Source: Syngnathus acus (Eukaryota > Chordata > Actinopteri > Syngnathiformes > Syngnathidae). From it: a DNA stretch of 64,000 nucleotides. The position numbers and the translations under genes were made by a program. Location: the NCBI RefSeq assembly GCF_901709675.1, contig NC_051093.1, positions 6,841,053 to 6,905,052 on the forward strand, written 5' to 3'. The first letter of the stretch is position 1. Every line of letters starts with the position of its first letter. The notes beneath the pieces were generated by a model, which saw only the letters and a program-made list of their open reading frames with translations, searched no databases and was not told the origin of the DNA. This document shows positions 53,101 through 64,000 of the stretch, one piece after another.

Positions 53101-56100
53101 ATATTAAAATTGGCTTCATTTTTAATAACATTTATACATTGCAAGCATTTTTCAATCTCCATTTTAAAATTAAAAAATATATATTTTTTACCGGCTTGTA
53201 ATTTCAGAACGATACAATCATCCATCAATTTTGTCGTAGTAATATTAGTTTTGTGCTCCAGCCTAAATGGTGTCGTTTCTCCTGTTACAGCTCACACCCC
53301 AGATAATTCTTTTATGGGATTTGTGGCGGAGGAATTAAATGATACTGCAAGACTGAACATCCAGAAAAGCAAAGTGAACAACATGGCTGTCGTCTATGGC
53401 AAAGAAGTCAGTATGTGGAAGGTAAAAAAAAAAGTTCTTATAGTCATATCATTTCTGAGTAATTTGTTGATAAGAAGTTTTGCTAGTTGTTCCGCTTGGA
53501 ACGTGCCGTAAAACTCTGAAACTGCAAGAACATTTAATTCATTTATTTCGGAGTCACTTCTTTGAAAGTTCTTTTGAAGTAAGCCACATTCTCTCCAGAA
53601 TCCTCTTTGTTCAACTGCAGCTCTTTTTTTCTTTACAGTTTGAAAGTTAAAATTCCAAAGGGCGATTTGTCTTTCTTCTCACTAATGACTATTTTTTTTT
53701 TTTTCTTCCTCACTTGTATCATGACCACCGACGCTCGTAGCTTCACGTAAGTAAACGAAGCTTATAGACACCTCTTTAAATCAACGTGAATTAATGCTCG
53801 CTGTAATTCCCTCTCATTTATTATTCATCCCCTTTTTGACATTTTTGTTTGGTGTGCTGTGAGATTTTTCAAATGTAAAATAGATGCCTTTGCTGACTAA
53901 AGACTGGGAGACATTGCCTCAAGTGCGCCCCCCCCCTCATATATTTTCTCAGTCTTGTGTGGAGTTACATTCATATGACATTTATAAATGATCTATAACT
54001 TGAAGACACAGTAAATCATTCATAACATTCTTCAGAATCACTTTTCAACCCAGAATGCATTTTAGTCATTCTTGTCCGCATAGCTCGACAATTATCTACG
54101 TCAGTTGAACTTCGATTTAACTCGCGCAATCCATCAAAGCCTTTTGCTCTCAAGCACACCTTTTGGGTATTTGGCTCGACTTTTATATTTTGATCTGTCG
54201 TCCTGTTGGGAGAGTTTAACTTCTCGCAGCAGAGAGGCAAAGTGCAAAGCTTTGGAGACAAAAGTATTGGGACAGACTATTTAATGAATTAATCACTTAA
54301 TTGTTCTCTACAAGAAAATATTTTCAGGTTTTCAGGAACAGACTGTGTCACAAAGTAGCATACATATAAGCATGGATGAATTGGAAACAAATGGAATAAA
54401 TAAATGAAGTCATACATCTTATGACTTAAAAGGGTAAGGAAACATTCCTGTCCATCCTGCATCGCCATATGGAGATCCATGGGACGGTGTACTATGAAAC
54501 ACAGCGTCCCCCAGAGGTGCCCGCCTTTGTGAAGAACCACGGCCTTCTCCCTCAGCAGGAACTGCAGCAGCTGCTTCGGAAGGCTAAGGTGAAACTTTGA
54601 AATGAAAATCAAGTGAATGCATTGCGTATGGCTTCTTGACTCATCTTTTTTTTCTTTCTCTCTCTCTCTGCTATTCATTTCCCCTTAAAAGCTGTTCATT
54701 GGATTCGGCTTCCCATATGAAGGTCCCGCTCCTTTGGAAGCCATCGCCAATGGCTGCATCTTTCTGCAGCCCAAGTTTAGCCCTCCTCACAGTTCTCTCA
54801 ACCATGAGTTCTTCAGAGGGAAGCCCACCTCCAGGGAGGTATGCACACCTTCATGCTCTCGGCTCGAAACATAAAACACCGTTTTTTCTTTTAACAAAAC
54901 ACATTACAGCGAGGTAATGATTTTTATTTTATTTTTCGTACTGTTTCATCATTGATAGGCCACTGTCCTTCTTTCAGGTGTCTTCTCAGCATCCCTATGC
55001 AGAGCAGTACATCGGCAAGCCGCACGTCATTACAGTGGACTTTAATAACTCCGAAGAGTTCGACGCAGCCATCCGTGACATCGTAAAGAGTAACGTACGT
55101 TTGCAAACTCACCCCTTGCTCATGCAACCCATCTGTGACCCTCACGTGTTATTATCTTCGACTGTACTAATCGCACTTATATCTTGAGAAAATGAGAAAT
55201 TGATTCTCTTCTTCATGTTTGACCTACTTTGAAGCCGGTAACAGAGAGCTCTTCATTGCGTCATAAGAAAATATAAAAAAAATGTTTTGCTGGCTGACAT
55301 CTTGGCATGGCTGATTGCTTGACAGCATTTCTACATGAAAATTATAATACATCAGTCTGGAGTTCAGTTAGAAAGATGGGCTTCCCCCCCCCCCCCCCCC
55401 TAGTAGAATAAAGTGTAATTGCACATCCACCACAGTAGGTGGCAGCGGTGCTCTAATTTGTCAGAGCGTTTCCAACGAATTAGACTTACAACACAGATAT
55501 GATACAATTTATAGTTGCAGCAAAGAGTTCAGGCTGTGCAAAATATTTTCTTCTCTCTTTCACAAAAAATCCGAAAATAACGAGCTCGTTGACCCAACTT
55601 GAGCCGTTGTCTCTACGAACTCCCACGGGAAATATCAGGCTAACTGCGTAATTGCTTCACCAGCTCCATCGCCTAATTGCTGCGACTAAAGCCTTTGAGA
55701 GTACCATAACAACAGGTCAAAGGGCTGGACAACCAAATAACCGCCTGGACTTCATTAAAACAACTCGATAAATGTCACTGCAACAGCAACCCCGATAAAT
55801 CATGTCGCTATACGAAGTTATGAGCCGCAAGATATAATGAGTTTGCATAATAAGATGTTTGTACTTGTTATCAACAAATAACTGAAGGTTGTGAGTTTTT
55901 GCCAATGTGACTAAAATATTGTTTTATAATTTAATTGAAATCTTTGTCAGTGACCTACAGAGTGTGATCGTAACAACTTCAGTGATTTCCAGTAAACATT
56001 AATTCAATTCCGTTTAAAGTTGTGCTATTTTGAACAAAACATAGTGTTTACTGCATTTAATTAACTGGAGTCAAGAACTTTCGTAGCCACATGACCACAA

Positions 56101-58910
56101 TTATATCCAACACTTTGCGGCACTCATTTAAATGCCAGTTTGTTTGTTTTTTTATTTCATTTATTTTCTGTATTTATAGACATTCTCATTACCAATATTT
56201 CTTTTGCCTGATTAGATGCTTAAGCCACCATGAGAGCAATTTAAATCAAACTGTGTTCTAATAGGATAAGTGGAGCCACCCCAACTATAATTTTTATAAT
56301 ATTTTGGGGACTTTTCAACACACTTTCACTTCTGAGCTGGTGTGAGCATTACAAAGAAATAATTAAAAAGTAAAAAGGCCAAACTTTTGATCCTGTTCAA
56401 TTTCCAAAGATCCAAAGCCAGACCCAGAATGACTCAGGAGCCCCATCACTTTAATCTATGTTTTTGACATATTGATGAAGTCATCACTAAAATAATGAAA
56501 TCAATTTTCAACGCTGTCCCCCCGTGATGTATTAGGTCATTGATTTTAATGTGAAGCGCATGGAACGATATAAGCCATTCACAATTACGCTAATGAATAT
56601 GTCAGTGTTGATTAACTACCTTGCTCAGTGACAGTAATTACATTGGCTTAGTTTTGTAGAAAAACAAGTGTTCTTTCATCTGTGTTTGCAGGTGGAGCCA
56701 TTTTTGCCGTACGAGTACACTTGTGAGGGCATGCTGGAAAGAGTCCATGCCTATATTCAGAACCAGGTGGGTCCAGATACGCAAAATGCAAAAAATAAAA
56801 AAAGTGACTGTCCAGAAAAGTCAACGCCCTCTTTGGATATTGTTCCAAAAAAGACACGATAGCATTTTATCTCAAAATTGCATGAAATTTTCAATCTTCT
56901 ATTCTTGTAATTCCTAATTTCTAATTCCTGATCATTCAGTCAACACTTTTTTTTTGGTATCTGATTAAATAAATGGCTATTTAAAAGAAAATATTTAAAT
57001 TGGATACAATTTTATTTTTGCATTGAAGCAATGGATTTTAAATAGACAAATTAGCATTTTATCTCAAAATTGCATGAAAGTTTCAAATTTCTATTCTTGT
57101 AATTCCTAATTTCTAATTCCTGATCATTCAGTCAACACTGGTTTTTTTTTGTGTCTGATTAAATGAATGGCTATTTAAAAAAAAAAAAAAAAAATCATAT
57201 TGGATACAATTTTATTTTTGCATTGAAGCAATGGATTGGACAATTTCCTCAACATTTCTACATGTTAGTAGTTTAAATAATTAAAAAAACATCTACCCAT
57301 TTTTGTTTTAAGTAAGGTAGAGCAAGATTGGAAGACTAGTTATTGCCTGGAGGTGCCGGAGACGCTTTAATAAACGGCTCTTGAGGCCAGAGGGACATGT
57401 CAGAGAAATGTTATTACCTGAGTCTTATGAATAGCTGGAGCTGGAAGGAGGGAATCTAATCCTGGCTCTCAAAGGAGCATGATTCATCTTTAATTCTCAT
57501 TTGTTGTTGGCTGGAATAACCACATCGGAAAATTTGACAAGCATTTGTCAGCTATATCAAGCACCTTTTGTATTGTCATGGTCGTTTTGTTCTTTCTCCT
57601 ATGGGTTGCCCAGATGCTATTCAACCTGCTCATTTGAATATGCAAATTGTAATCACTCAGTCGTGGAATTTATTTTCACCGGCAGGTCAATGTGTTGGCA
57701 CTGTAACGGCTGATCAGAGTTATTTGGTGTGCACCTGTAGGATTTTTGCTCTCCTGAAGCTTCGTTTCCTCCAGTAAACGCTTCGAGGATATGGCAAGGC
57801 AGCCCACTGGCTCCTTTCATGTTGCTGCCCAACTCCAGCCTCCTAACTTGGGCGTCCAACGTCACCTCGTACACATCCTGGCCCCCCCTGGGTGCCCTGC
57901 AGCTCTTGGCTTCGTTGCAGGGAGAGTCGTGTGTGAAGGCCTGCCAGGATGCGGGCTTAATCTGTGAACCTGCCTTGTATCGCTTCATCAACATTAAGGA
58001 AGCCTTTAATGCGTAAGATGTGTGGATTTTTACTCGATCCTATGTTTTGCAGAAAAATATGACTATGATCTAAAATCAAGAATGTTGAAGCATTGCAGCA
58101 GAAAGGACACTATAATTTTGATTTTTTTTTCCGTTTAATTATAATAAATTTTTTAATTCATTTATTTTTTTTAGTTTTTGAAAAATTGCTTCTTTCAGTT
58201 TAGCTTTTATTGGTTTGGAATGGAGCATTTTTCAAGTGCAAGATTTAAAAAAAAAAAAAAAAAAAGTCACACTGTATTGTGTGATTAACTACAATTCACA
58301 AAAGACGATCAACCTTCAAATTCCAAAATAAATGCATTTAAAATCTAGCGTGACAGTTCATGAATGAAATAACTGACAAAGGACATTTTCACAATAATTA
58401 GAGCTAGCTTTAAAAATGTAAAATGTAGTTTCAGTCAATCATGCTTTTTTTTTCCCCCACTCTTTTTTTATTTCATTGTTTTCTTCTTTCAAATCTATTC
58501 TTTGTTTTTTCTAGTCTTTTTATTGAGTATAACCTTGCACCTGATAAACGGCAACACTGTATTTTCCCCGTTGGACGTTTTTCCATCTGTCTTCATAAAC
58601 TACATCAAAAACCATGTCGTACTACCTTTAGATTTTTCCATCAGATTGAAAAAAAAATAATAATTTCCATTTTCCTCAAATACACTGTGTCCTCTACCTT
58701 TTGTCTTCAAGGCTGGACTTCCAATGTGCAGGACTGGAGTCGGAGATGAATCACCTCTTTCCCGCCTTCTCAGCAGAACATGCAGAATGTAGCCTGCAGC
58801 AAGACCCGCTGCTGTTCAGCTGTGCAGGTGCCAGCATTAAATACCAACGCCTTTGTCCCTGTAGAGACTATCGAGATGGCCAGGTGGCCTTGTGTAGAGA
58901 CTGTTTGTGA
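32112..58910 (+). CDS. mgat5b: alpha-1,6-mannosylglycoprotein 6-beta-N-acetylglucosaminyltransferase B (GnT-Vb/IX), 18 coding exons
   Basis: Golgi type II enzyme that adds beta-1,6 GlcNAc to N-glycan and, mainly in brain, O-mannosyl glycan mannose (family GT18). Exons: 32112-32173, 32715-32827, 39471-39615, 41338-41447, 42977-43050, 43128-43295, 44563-44727, 45413-45582, 51310-51441, 52535-52668, 53291-53421, 53741-53746, 54433-54588, 54692-54838, 54978-55094, 56692-56766, 57741-58012, 58712-58910. They total 2376 nt, 791 aa, all phases matching; human is about 790. A short cytoplasmic end is followed by one membrane anchor (IFVAGIGFFSLCFLMTSLGG, about residues 21-40), a stem with NTT and NMS sites, then the catalytic part: MRARWTSDPCYAFYGVDG, GGPLGEMVQWADILTALYVL, IDTFGTEPAYNHEEYATLHG, VYYETQRPPEVPAFVKNHGL, LFIGFGFPYEGPAPLEAIAN, EYTCEGMLERVHAYIQ. 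It ends in a Cys-rich LCPCRDYRDGQVALCRDCL. Introns 2 and 8 are the largest (6.6 and 5.7 kb). Confidence 0.97.
32828..39470 (+). other. MGAT5B intron 2
   Basis: 6.6 kb with no coding sequence. It contains a MITE at 37244-37540, long T-runs (34110, 34680), and moderately GC-rich, non-repetitive stretches (for example 34260-34440 and 36830-36960) that could be conserved regulatory DNA. I can offer no direct evidence of function for those. Confidence 0.6.
37244..37540. mobile_element. MITE in MGAT5B intron 2 (GGCGCACC family)
   Basis: Terminal repeats TACTGTATTTTCCGCGCTAT and, at the other end, TAATGCGGAAAATACGGTA. The internal TATATGGACAAAGTTTTAAA unit is repeated. Like the copy at 12686, it contains the nested piece CAGGCGTGTCCAAAGTCCGG, here in the other orientation relative to the window. 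The two are mirror-oriented relatives. Confidence 0.8.
42386..42455. mobile_element. 70-bp palindromic MITE in MGAT5B intron 4
   Basis: CATTCAGTGCCATCGACG at one end and GGCAGTGAATGAGTTAA at the other; reverse-oriented relative of 29005-29073. Confidence 0.7.
43915..44485. repeat. two-copy tandem duplication (about 286-bp unit) in MGAT5B intron 6
   Basis: GAGGCACC, GACAGTTCATAATGCATTAAA, ACTATAACCAACTTTATTAG, CTGGTTCATGAAGCAAATTT and GAAGCTTC-TTTCCCCCACCAC occur in the same order twice. The GAAGCTTC marker is at 44162 and 44448. The copies differ by small indels in A-rich parts. Confidence 0.88.
47895..48050 (+). mobile_element. degenerate SINE 3' part
   Basis: GGAACCGTTCCAGGCTGCAG, a GTGATCGGCTCCTGCTCTCC stretch and GAAAATAGATGAATAGAT align in order with the 3' third of the SINE at 9536. 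Strongly diverged. Confidence 0.5.
49480..49540 (+). repeat. LINE-like 3' tail
   Basis: TTGACATGTGGAGAAATTGA followed by CAATAAAGCAGACTTTGAAC resembles the 3' ends of L2/Rex-type fish LINEs. A related segment in reverse (TTCAAGATTCAAGATTTTTT) occurs near 50800. Confidence 0.4.
53018..53080 (+). repeat. dispersed repeat fragment
   Basis: GGTGTCAAACTCAAGGGGTC, AGATTTGGCCCCGTCG and ATGTGGCCCACAAAGG; inverse counterpart of 11355-11413. It lies in MGAT5B intron 10, 210 bp before exon 11. Confidence 0.55.
53741..53746 (+). CDS. mgat5b: 6-nt microexon of MGAT5B (Leu-His)
   Basis: CTTCAC lies between acceptor ...GCTCGTAG and a perfect donor GTAAGTAA. The flanking exons end in phase 0 (..SMWK) and begin GKETFLSIL. 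Human reads WK-LQ-GKEKFLGIL, so the two residues LH fill exactly the human LQ position. Exon 11 ends at 53421 and exon 13 starts at 54433; no other in-frame source of the two residues is visible. Confidence 0.8.
56861..57237. repeat. two-copy tandem duplication (192-bp unit) in MGAT5B intron 16
   Basis: AGCATTTTATCTCAAAATTG, TTCTAATTCCTGATCATTCA, GTCAACACT, a T-run and TTGCATTGAAGCAATGGATT recur at a 192-bp offset (56861 and 57053). The copies are nearly identical apart from the homopolymer runs, so the duplication is recent. Confidence 0.9.
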
Positions 58911-59355
58911 CTGGCGACACCTGCTTCAGTTATCCCAGGAGATTCTCTCCGACTGGGTAACTTGTGGTCTTGCTCAAACGTTTTGACATGAGCCACCTTG
59001 AAAAAAATCCTTTACAATCTGGATGGAGAAGAAAAAAAAAAAAACCTCAGGGACTTGCATGATTGTACTTTATATTTGTCGGGCTTTGAGTCTCAGTCGA
59101 AAGGTTTACGTGTGTGCTTTAGGACCATATGAAAGTTATTGATCGTAAATGTCTGTGAGCTTACAAATGAATTTCCATGCAAGTTAAAAAAAAAAAAAAG
59201 GGACATCATGCTTGAAAATCTTCAATGTGAGCGTCTTGATATTGTTTCCAAAACTTTCAGTGATCAAAGTGTATATTTGTATCAGATGCACCCAGCCATT
59301 TACACCATGTTGAGATGTACTATTTTCCATGTCTTGTATTTGTACATAATTATTT

Positions 59356-59361
59356 AATAAA
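59356..59361 (+). terminator. MGAT5B poly(A) signal
   Basis: AATAAA about 450 nt after the MGAT5B stop, in TTATTTAATAAATACAC. It is the first good signal on this strand. Confidence 0.6.
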
Positions 59362-60332
59362 TACACAAAACAACAAAATGGTGTGTTGAAATACCATCAG
59401 AATATTTTCTCATTTCATCCCCACAGCCATGAAAAGCATTGGAGGAAAGGTAAAGTATGCGAAGTGTACAGGTCGGCACCTCATTTGCAAATCTATTCTG
59501 AGGTCACACTTAACATGTAACATATGTGCCAACAGACAGACGACGTGACCTTTCCAAAACCGGCAGGAGTCTTTGGTGCCTGAAAGAAGTCCGGACAGAT
59601 TAGAGGTATGTGCGAAATATCATTAAGTTCAACAGGACTTTATTATTTCGTTATCAAGTCTATACCAAAATCAAATAATTGAAAATACCACGAATGTTAA
59701 TTGCTTTGCAACGTTCTCATTTAATCTTAAATATACATTTTCCTCCGCAGTGGTAATTTTCGTTTTCATCGATTGATCCCTGTGGTTAACTCCTGGTTGA
59801 GATTGCCCCTCATGCAAATACCAAGATGCAAAGAAAAGACCTGAGGTAACACGTTCCGCTCCATTTGCGGAGTGCTCTGCGCGTGTGTGATAAGGCCAGT
59901 CTCATTTAAAAACAACCAGGGGCATCACAGGTGGGGTGTGAAGGCGGCGAGTAAATATTGAATCACCATGGGTTAATGTTGGCATTTCACTTCATCTCAT
60001 TCTGTCATATTCATTAATCGACACGCGATAACGCATCAGAATTCTAACGTCGCCGCCCCGTCTGTCGGCCCAGATGGTGTTAAAAGCTGCTTCACGGATA
60101 TCTTGCTGGAAATTACACCATTAATGCAAACTGTCAGGATTTGCATAGTCACTGAAGCGATTTTATCCATCTGTTTTACACACCCGCATTGCACGGAGTA
60201 TACATTTAAGTGTAACTTGTTGTAAAATTTCAGATTAGCAATCTTCGTAAGCGTGAAGCACTTTGACAGTGAAGAAAATATTTCAACGGAATGAAATTAC
60301 CAGTATTATTTGTGATCAATGTATTTTTTATG

Positions 60333-60463
60333 TACCGTATTTTCCGCACTATAAGGCGCACCTAAAAACCTCCAATTTTCTCAAAAGTGCGCCTTATATA
60401 TGGACAAAGTTTTAAAATGGGCCATTCATTGAAGGTGCGCCTTATAGTGTGGAAAATATGGTA
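60333..60463. mobile_element. 131-bp MITE (GGCGCACC family), minimal form
   Basis: Ends TACCGTATTTTCCGCACTAT and, at the right, TATAGTGTGGAAAATATGGTA. The inner part CCTAAAAACCTCCAATTTTC and TTGAAGGTGCGCCTTATA is shared with the copies at 12686 and 37244, but without their internal duplication or nested piece. Confidence 0.85.
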
Positions 60464-60632
60464 TATTTTTGTATTTCTACCTTATAAAATTGAATGGGGT
60501 CATTTTATTGAATTATTGATTGCCTTCACTAAGTGACAGTTGAGGTCAAGCTTTCTCATTCAGTTTGATAGTTTCATTTTTTTTCCTCGAAGCACTTGAG
60601 GTATGACAATATAGCGGCCTTCTCTCTCTCGC

Positions 60633-60990
60633 GCGCGTAACGTCAGAGCTCCAACTTGGTGTCGTGGAGCCACGCCAGCATCTCTGGTCCCAGGTCGAAG
60701 AGGCCGGCCTCCGAGGGTGGTCTATATAGGGGGCAGGTGTTGATGATGTGGTCGGCTGTCTGCTCGGGGTCTCCGCACTCGCATGCCGCACTGTCCGCCA
60801 GTCCCCACTGCCGCATAGACGTGTTGAAGCGCCCAACACCAGTTCTTAAGCGGTTCAGTGTGGTCCACTGCTGGCGAGGTAGTTCGTCTCCTCCTATGGC
60901 GCCGTCTCCTGGTTCCCAGACATAACGGTGCATGAGGGAGGGGCCAGCTGCCTTGAGGCAGTGGCTTATTCAGCAGGCTATTCAACCCGT
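60633..60990 (-). mobile_element. 5'-truncated non-LTR retrotransposon (3' end of the reverse-transcriptase ORF)
   Basis: The minus strand encodes RQQWTTLNRLRTGVGRFN, then WGLADSAACECGDPEQTADHI and NTCPLYRPPS, ending HDTKLEL and a stop. The C-x-C-G...Q-T-x-x-H-I...C-P-L pattern is the conserved C-terminal end of many LINE (Jockey/RTE-like) polymerases. Nothing of the RT palm or endonuclease remains; the frame breaks upstream near 60950. The higher GC content contrasts with its surroundings. It is a dead fragment. Confidence 0.75.
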
Positions 60991-63900
60991 TCATGCTAAC
61001 CTGTCAAATTTCCCATTGGAATCAGCAGCCTGCTCAACGGTAGTCACCCCGAGGTTAGCATTGATTTCTTGCCCGTGTGAAAAGAACAGTTCTTCTAAGC
61101 TAGCATGAAGGTGCAGCGAGTCCAAAATTGCTTTGGCACATCCTTGCAATGGAAAAGCACCTTAAAAAAAACAAAAAGGGGCTCCCAGTCGCTTAATCGT
61201 TATTGTCCGTGGGTATCCAGAACCAGAGGCACAATGGCTTGTTTCCATTTGACCAAATTGCTAAGGGCTCTAAATTTTCAATGGGCTGGACCATCGCAAC
61301 ACTTTAAGACGCCGAGCGAGCTTTCCTCGAGCTTCCACCAACACTGTCAGTTGGCTAATAATGATCAGTACAGTATGTTCACTGGTGGAGAACTGCAAAG
61401 CATCCTACTGAGAGCTTTTTCCCTAAAGCATCATTTCTTACAAGCAGTGTTGCTCCTTTCATCTGTGTGCAAAATAGAATCATTTTGACATGTGTTGTCA
61501 AACGTTGTTAAGTGTGCTACTTTTTGACATTCATTATTTAAGGTACAGGTAGCAAATGTGTTTGAGATTTAGACTCGTCACTTTTAAAAGCCATTTTGAT
61601 TACGTACCTCATTCGACAATGGACATAATAGACCAACCACAATGAACATATTATGAACATAATAAAGCATGATTTTCTTTTTGAAAGAACAAAATTGTTG
61701 CCAGAGCTCTTAAATTGGATCTTGATTGCTGCTACCGGTAAGTGGAAGCTGGTGACATTACATTTTGACATTACTCTTGAATTGTGTGCACGTTTGAGAG
61801 AGAAATAAATCTAATTTTTCATTTTCAGGGTCAAACATTTGTTTATAGTTTTGTACGTATTTATAATCACTAAATAAAACTAAATGATTAATAACCCGTA
61901 ATCATTGTATCCGATTAATCGATGGAATAATCGATAGTCTAATCGATTCTGAAATTATTTGAGTATTTTGACATGAAATAATATTTAGCAATAAATCGGA
62001 TGATCGTGACTTCCTAACAGACCCAGAAAACACAGTCCGACACCATTTTGACAAGGGAGGCCTGCTCATCTGCGGCTTATGACTCTTTCGGGGTCACCGA
62101 ATAATCAGCCTTGACAAATAAAGAAGCTGACGACACCATGCGATAGCGATGAGAGGAGGAGAAAAGGATAGCGAAACGCTTGATAGACATTTCATCTGCA
62201 CCCGCTGACCCTTTAGTCTGAGTGGACTGTCAAGTTGTCATTGAGCTGATTGAGTGTGAAAAGAATTTTCCACGTGGGAGATAAAACTGTCTGTCGTTCG
62301 GATGAAACCGATGGATTGACTGAAAAGAGGATGCAGACGAGCGGATGAATCAGACGTCAGGAGTTTGGTCGAAGAACGGAAATAGGAAAGGAGATGACAG
62401 CAAAGAATTAGCTATATGTGACAGGATGCGTCCGGGCTTTAAAGCTATAACTTGCGCAAACATCAATCCGTGGACTACAAAGTTCATCACGTTCAAATGC
62501 CAGAAAAAAAAACATGTTTTTGCAGTTCAGGGTTGTCAAAACATTGGATGTCAAAGTTCTCGCAGGGATGAGAATATGCTGCGCTGCTTGGAAACAACAT
62601 GGCGCAACTTCTCATGTGTTATTTAACCTCTGGATCAATGCTGGAGGTGAAACGCCTGCAGATGAGTCAGACGGAGGCCGAATGTGGCTGCAGAACATAT
62701 CGTGACTTTCTTGAATTCGCTCTCTTGCCATTCACAGTGTTTCGAAAACTACAAATGGACTTTTGCCAAAACTCACATCTGTGTGCTAAATCATTAAGAT
62801 CTTCTTTAAATCCTTCTGATGCACACTTGTGTGTATTTCCATCTTGCAGAAATGTTTAATAAAAGATGTAACACATGACGAATCAAATCCCAAGACTGGA
62901 TCTTGCTGCAGATTCCGCAATTGATTAGGCATCATTGGATAGGGAAAAAAAATTCAGTGTCATTTTTGATCTCCAAAATAAATATAAGATGTGAACTTCT
63001 CTTTGATTATACCATGCCTAGAGTCATTATTAATCTCTTGATCACCACGACTTTATTCTTGAATCTTAATTTATTCCGACAAAACTATTTCACGCAAGTT
63101 AATTCGATGACGCGGCAAAAACACGTGAAGAGTGACGCATCACTTTCACGTAATCTCCCGTGTAATTGCTTTAATTGGTCTCATCCGAGCTGGTTTGATG
63201 TCTCCATCTGCACCGATCACATCTGTCGGCAGACTTTGCCGGGTTGTCTAAATGTCATGTAAGCAATTTGATGTGACAGCTGGGTGGAGTCGCAATCTGA
63301 CAAAATGTACAAAACCTACAATAATAATGCTTCGTTTTGATTGACACTCACTATCAGGTTAAAAAAATATGATGATATTGGCGTATATCAAAACACAGTT
63401 TGCAATTCTAATCATCTAATTGCTCATTTAGGGCGCTAGCGTGTTTGAAGAGGTTTATGTAAAAGGCAGAGAAATGAAATACATTCTGAAATGAAAGCCT
63501 CCAAATTGGGCATTATCTTTGGAAAGGCAGACTTTTTAATTAAGCTTTTTTTTTTTTCCTATTAGATGGAGCAGGGATGCTTAACAGCCTTTTTTTTGTT
63601 TTTGTTCTCCATGGCTGCCCTGCTGCTTTGTGTTGTACAAATTAAATCATTTATTTAGATACTTTCTTTGATAATTGTCCAGTTTGTCGCATGACAAAAA
63701 AAAAACATTGTCATGGTGGCAATTTGGGGATTGTAATTTTGGAAGGAGTGCTTTAAGTGCACTTAAACAAGTTGTTTTCCCCAAAACTCAAATTAACTCG
63801 TGCCATATTGTGACATAATATTCCTTCCGGGAAAAAAAAAAACCTTCACCTCAGTATGTAGAGATTTTTTTTTTCTTCTTCCAAATTTCTTCGGGTATTT

Positions 63901-64000
63901 GAAGTCCTTGAGGTCTTCCGTCCATAACTATGCACTTGCATCAGCACTCGTGTGGTAACCTTGATCTACAGTATTTTCCAGTGCAATGTGATTGTCTACT

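Larger units (their letters stand above)
59362..64000. other. intergenic DNA after MGAT5B
   Basis: Apart from a MITE (60333-60463) and a LINE remnant (60633-60990), I see no gene. Open frames of 60-127 codons here (for example 61105-61488 and 62903-63262) lack recognisable domains, splice context or codon structure and look random. There are T- and A-runs near 63550 and 63830. Confidence 0.6.

Noticed and set aside
55385-55400. 16-C run as a regulatory element
   Set aside because: Simple homopolymer, like the G-runs at 23939 and 30281; probably slippage-prone sequence without other signals.
60656-60925. Plus-strand 89-codon frame
   Set aside because: Shadow of the LINE polymerase on the minus strand.
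61105-61488. 127-codon plus-strand frame after MGAT5B
   Set aside because: No domain, no splice or promoter context, and composition like the surrounding non-coding DNA.

Overview
The window looks like nuclear DNA from a ray-finned (teleost) fish. Genes are split by GT-AG introns, intergenic DNA is AT-rich, and tRNA-derived SINEs, short inverted-repeat MITEs and a LINE fragment are scattered through it. Six of the recognisable neighbours (SPHK1, an SNHG16/SNORD1-type host gene, FBF1, PRCD, CYGB, PRPSAP1) and MGAT5B all lie in human 17q25 (established knowledge), so the block is a rearranged version of that conserved segment. The SINE and MITE types suggest a percomorph, but I cannot name the species.

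Layout. 1-290 (-): first coding exon of a sphingosine kinase, cut by the window edge. 783-1980 (+): a short 5'TOP-type non-coding host gene with one C/D snoRNA candidate per intron, two of them SNORD1-like. 1764-8061 (-): FBF1, 28 coding exons, 1126 aa, whose last exon lies antisense inside the last exon of the host gene. 8062-11783: repeats. 11784-11985 (-): PRCD, 44 aa in two exons. 13189-16385 (-): cytoglobin, 179 aa in three exons, with a tandem repeat running up to its exon 1 splice donor. 18325-22753 (+): PRPSAP1, ten exons, 356 aa. 25233-25859 (-): an intronless Ras-dva-like GTPase. 29213-30521 (-): a two-Ig-domain surface protein that I cannot assign. 32112-58910 (+): MGAT5B (GnT-Vb/IX), 18 coding exons including a 6-nt microexon, 791 aa. 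58911-64000: its 3'UTR, a MITE, a LINE reverse-transcriptase remnant and otherwise featureless DNA.

The genes do not form one pathway. They cover lipid signalling, ciliary distal appendages, photoreceptor discs, haem chemistry, PRPP synthesis control, small-GTPase signalling, cell-surface recognition and N/O-mannosyl glycan branching. Exon chains were assembled by hand. In every complete multi-exon gene the exon lengths sum to a multiple of three and the splice phases agree, which is the main support for the models. The points most worth a second look are the snoRNA host gene and its overlap with FBF1, the duplicated splice donors beside CYGB exon 1, the MGAT5B microexon, the unassigned Ig gene, and CTCF-like motifs around the MGAT5B promoter, two of them in a tandem duplication.
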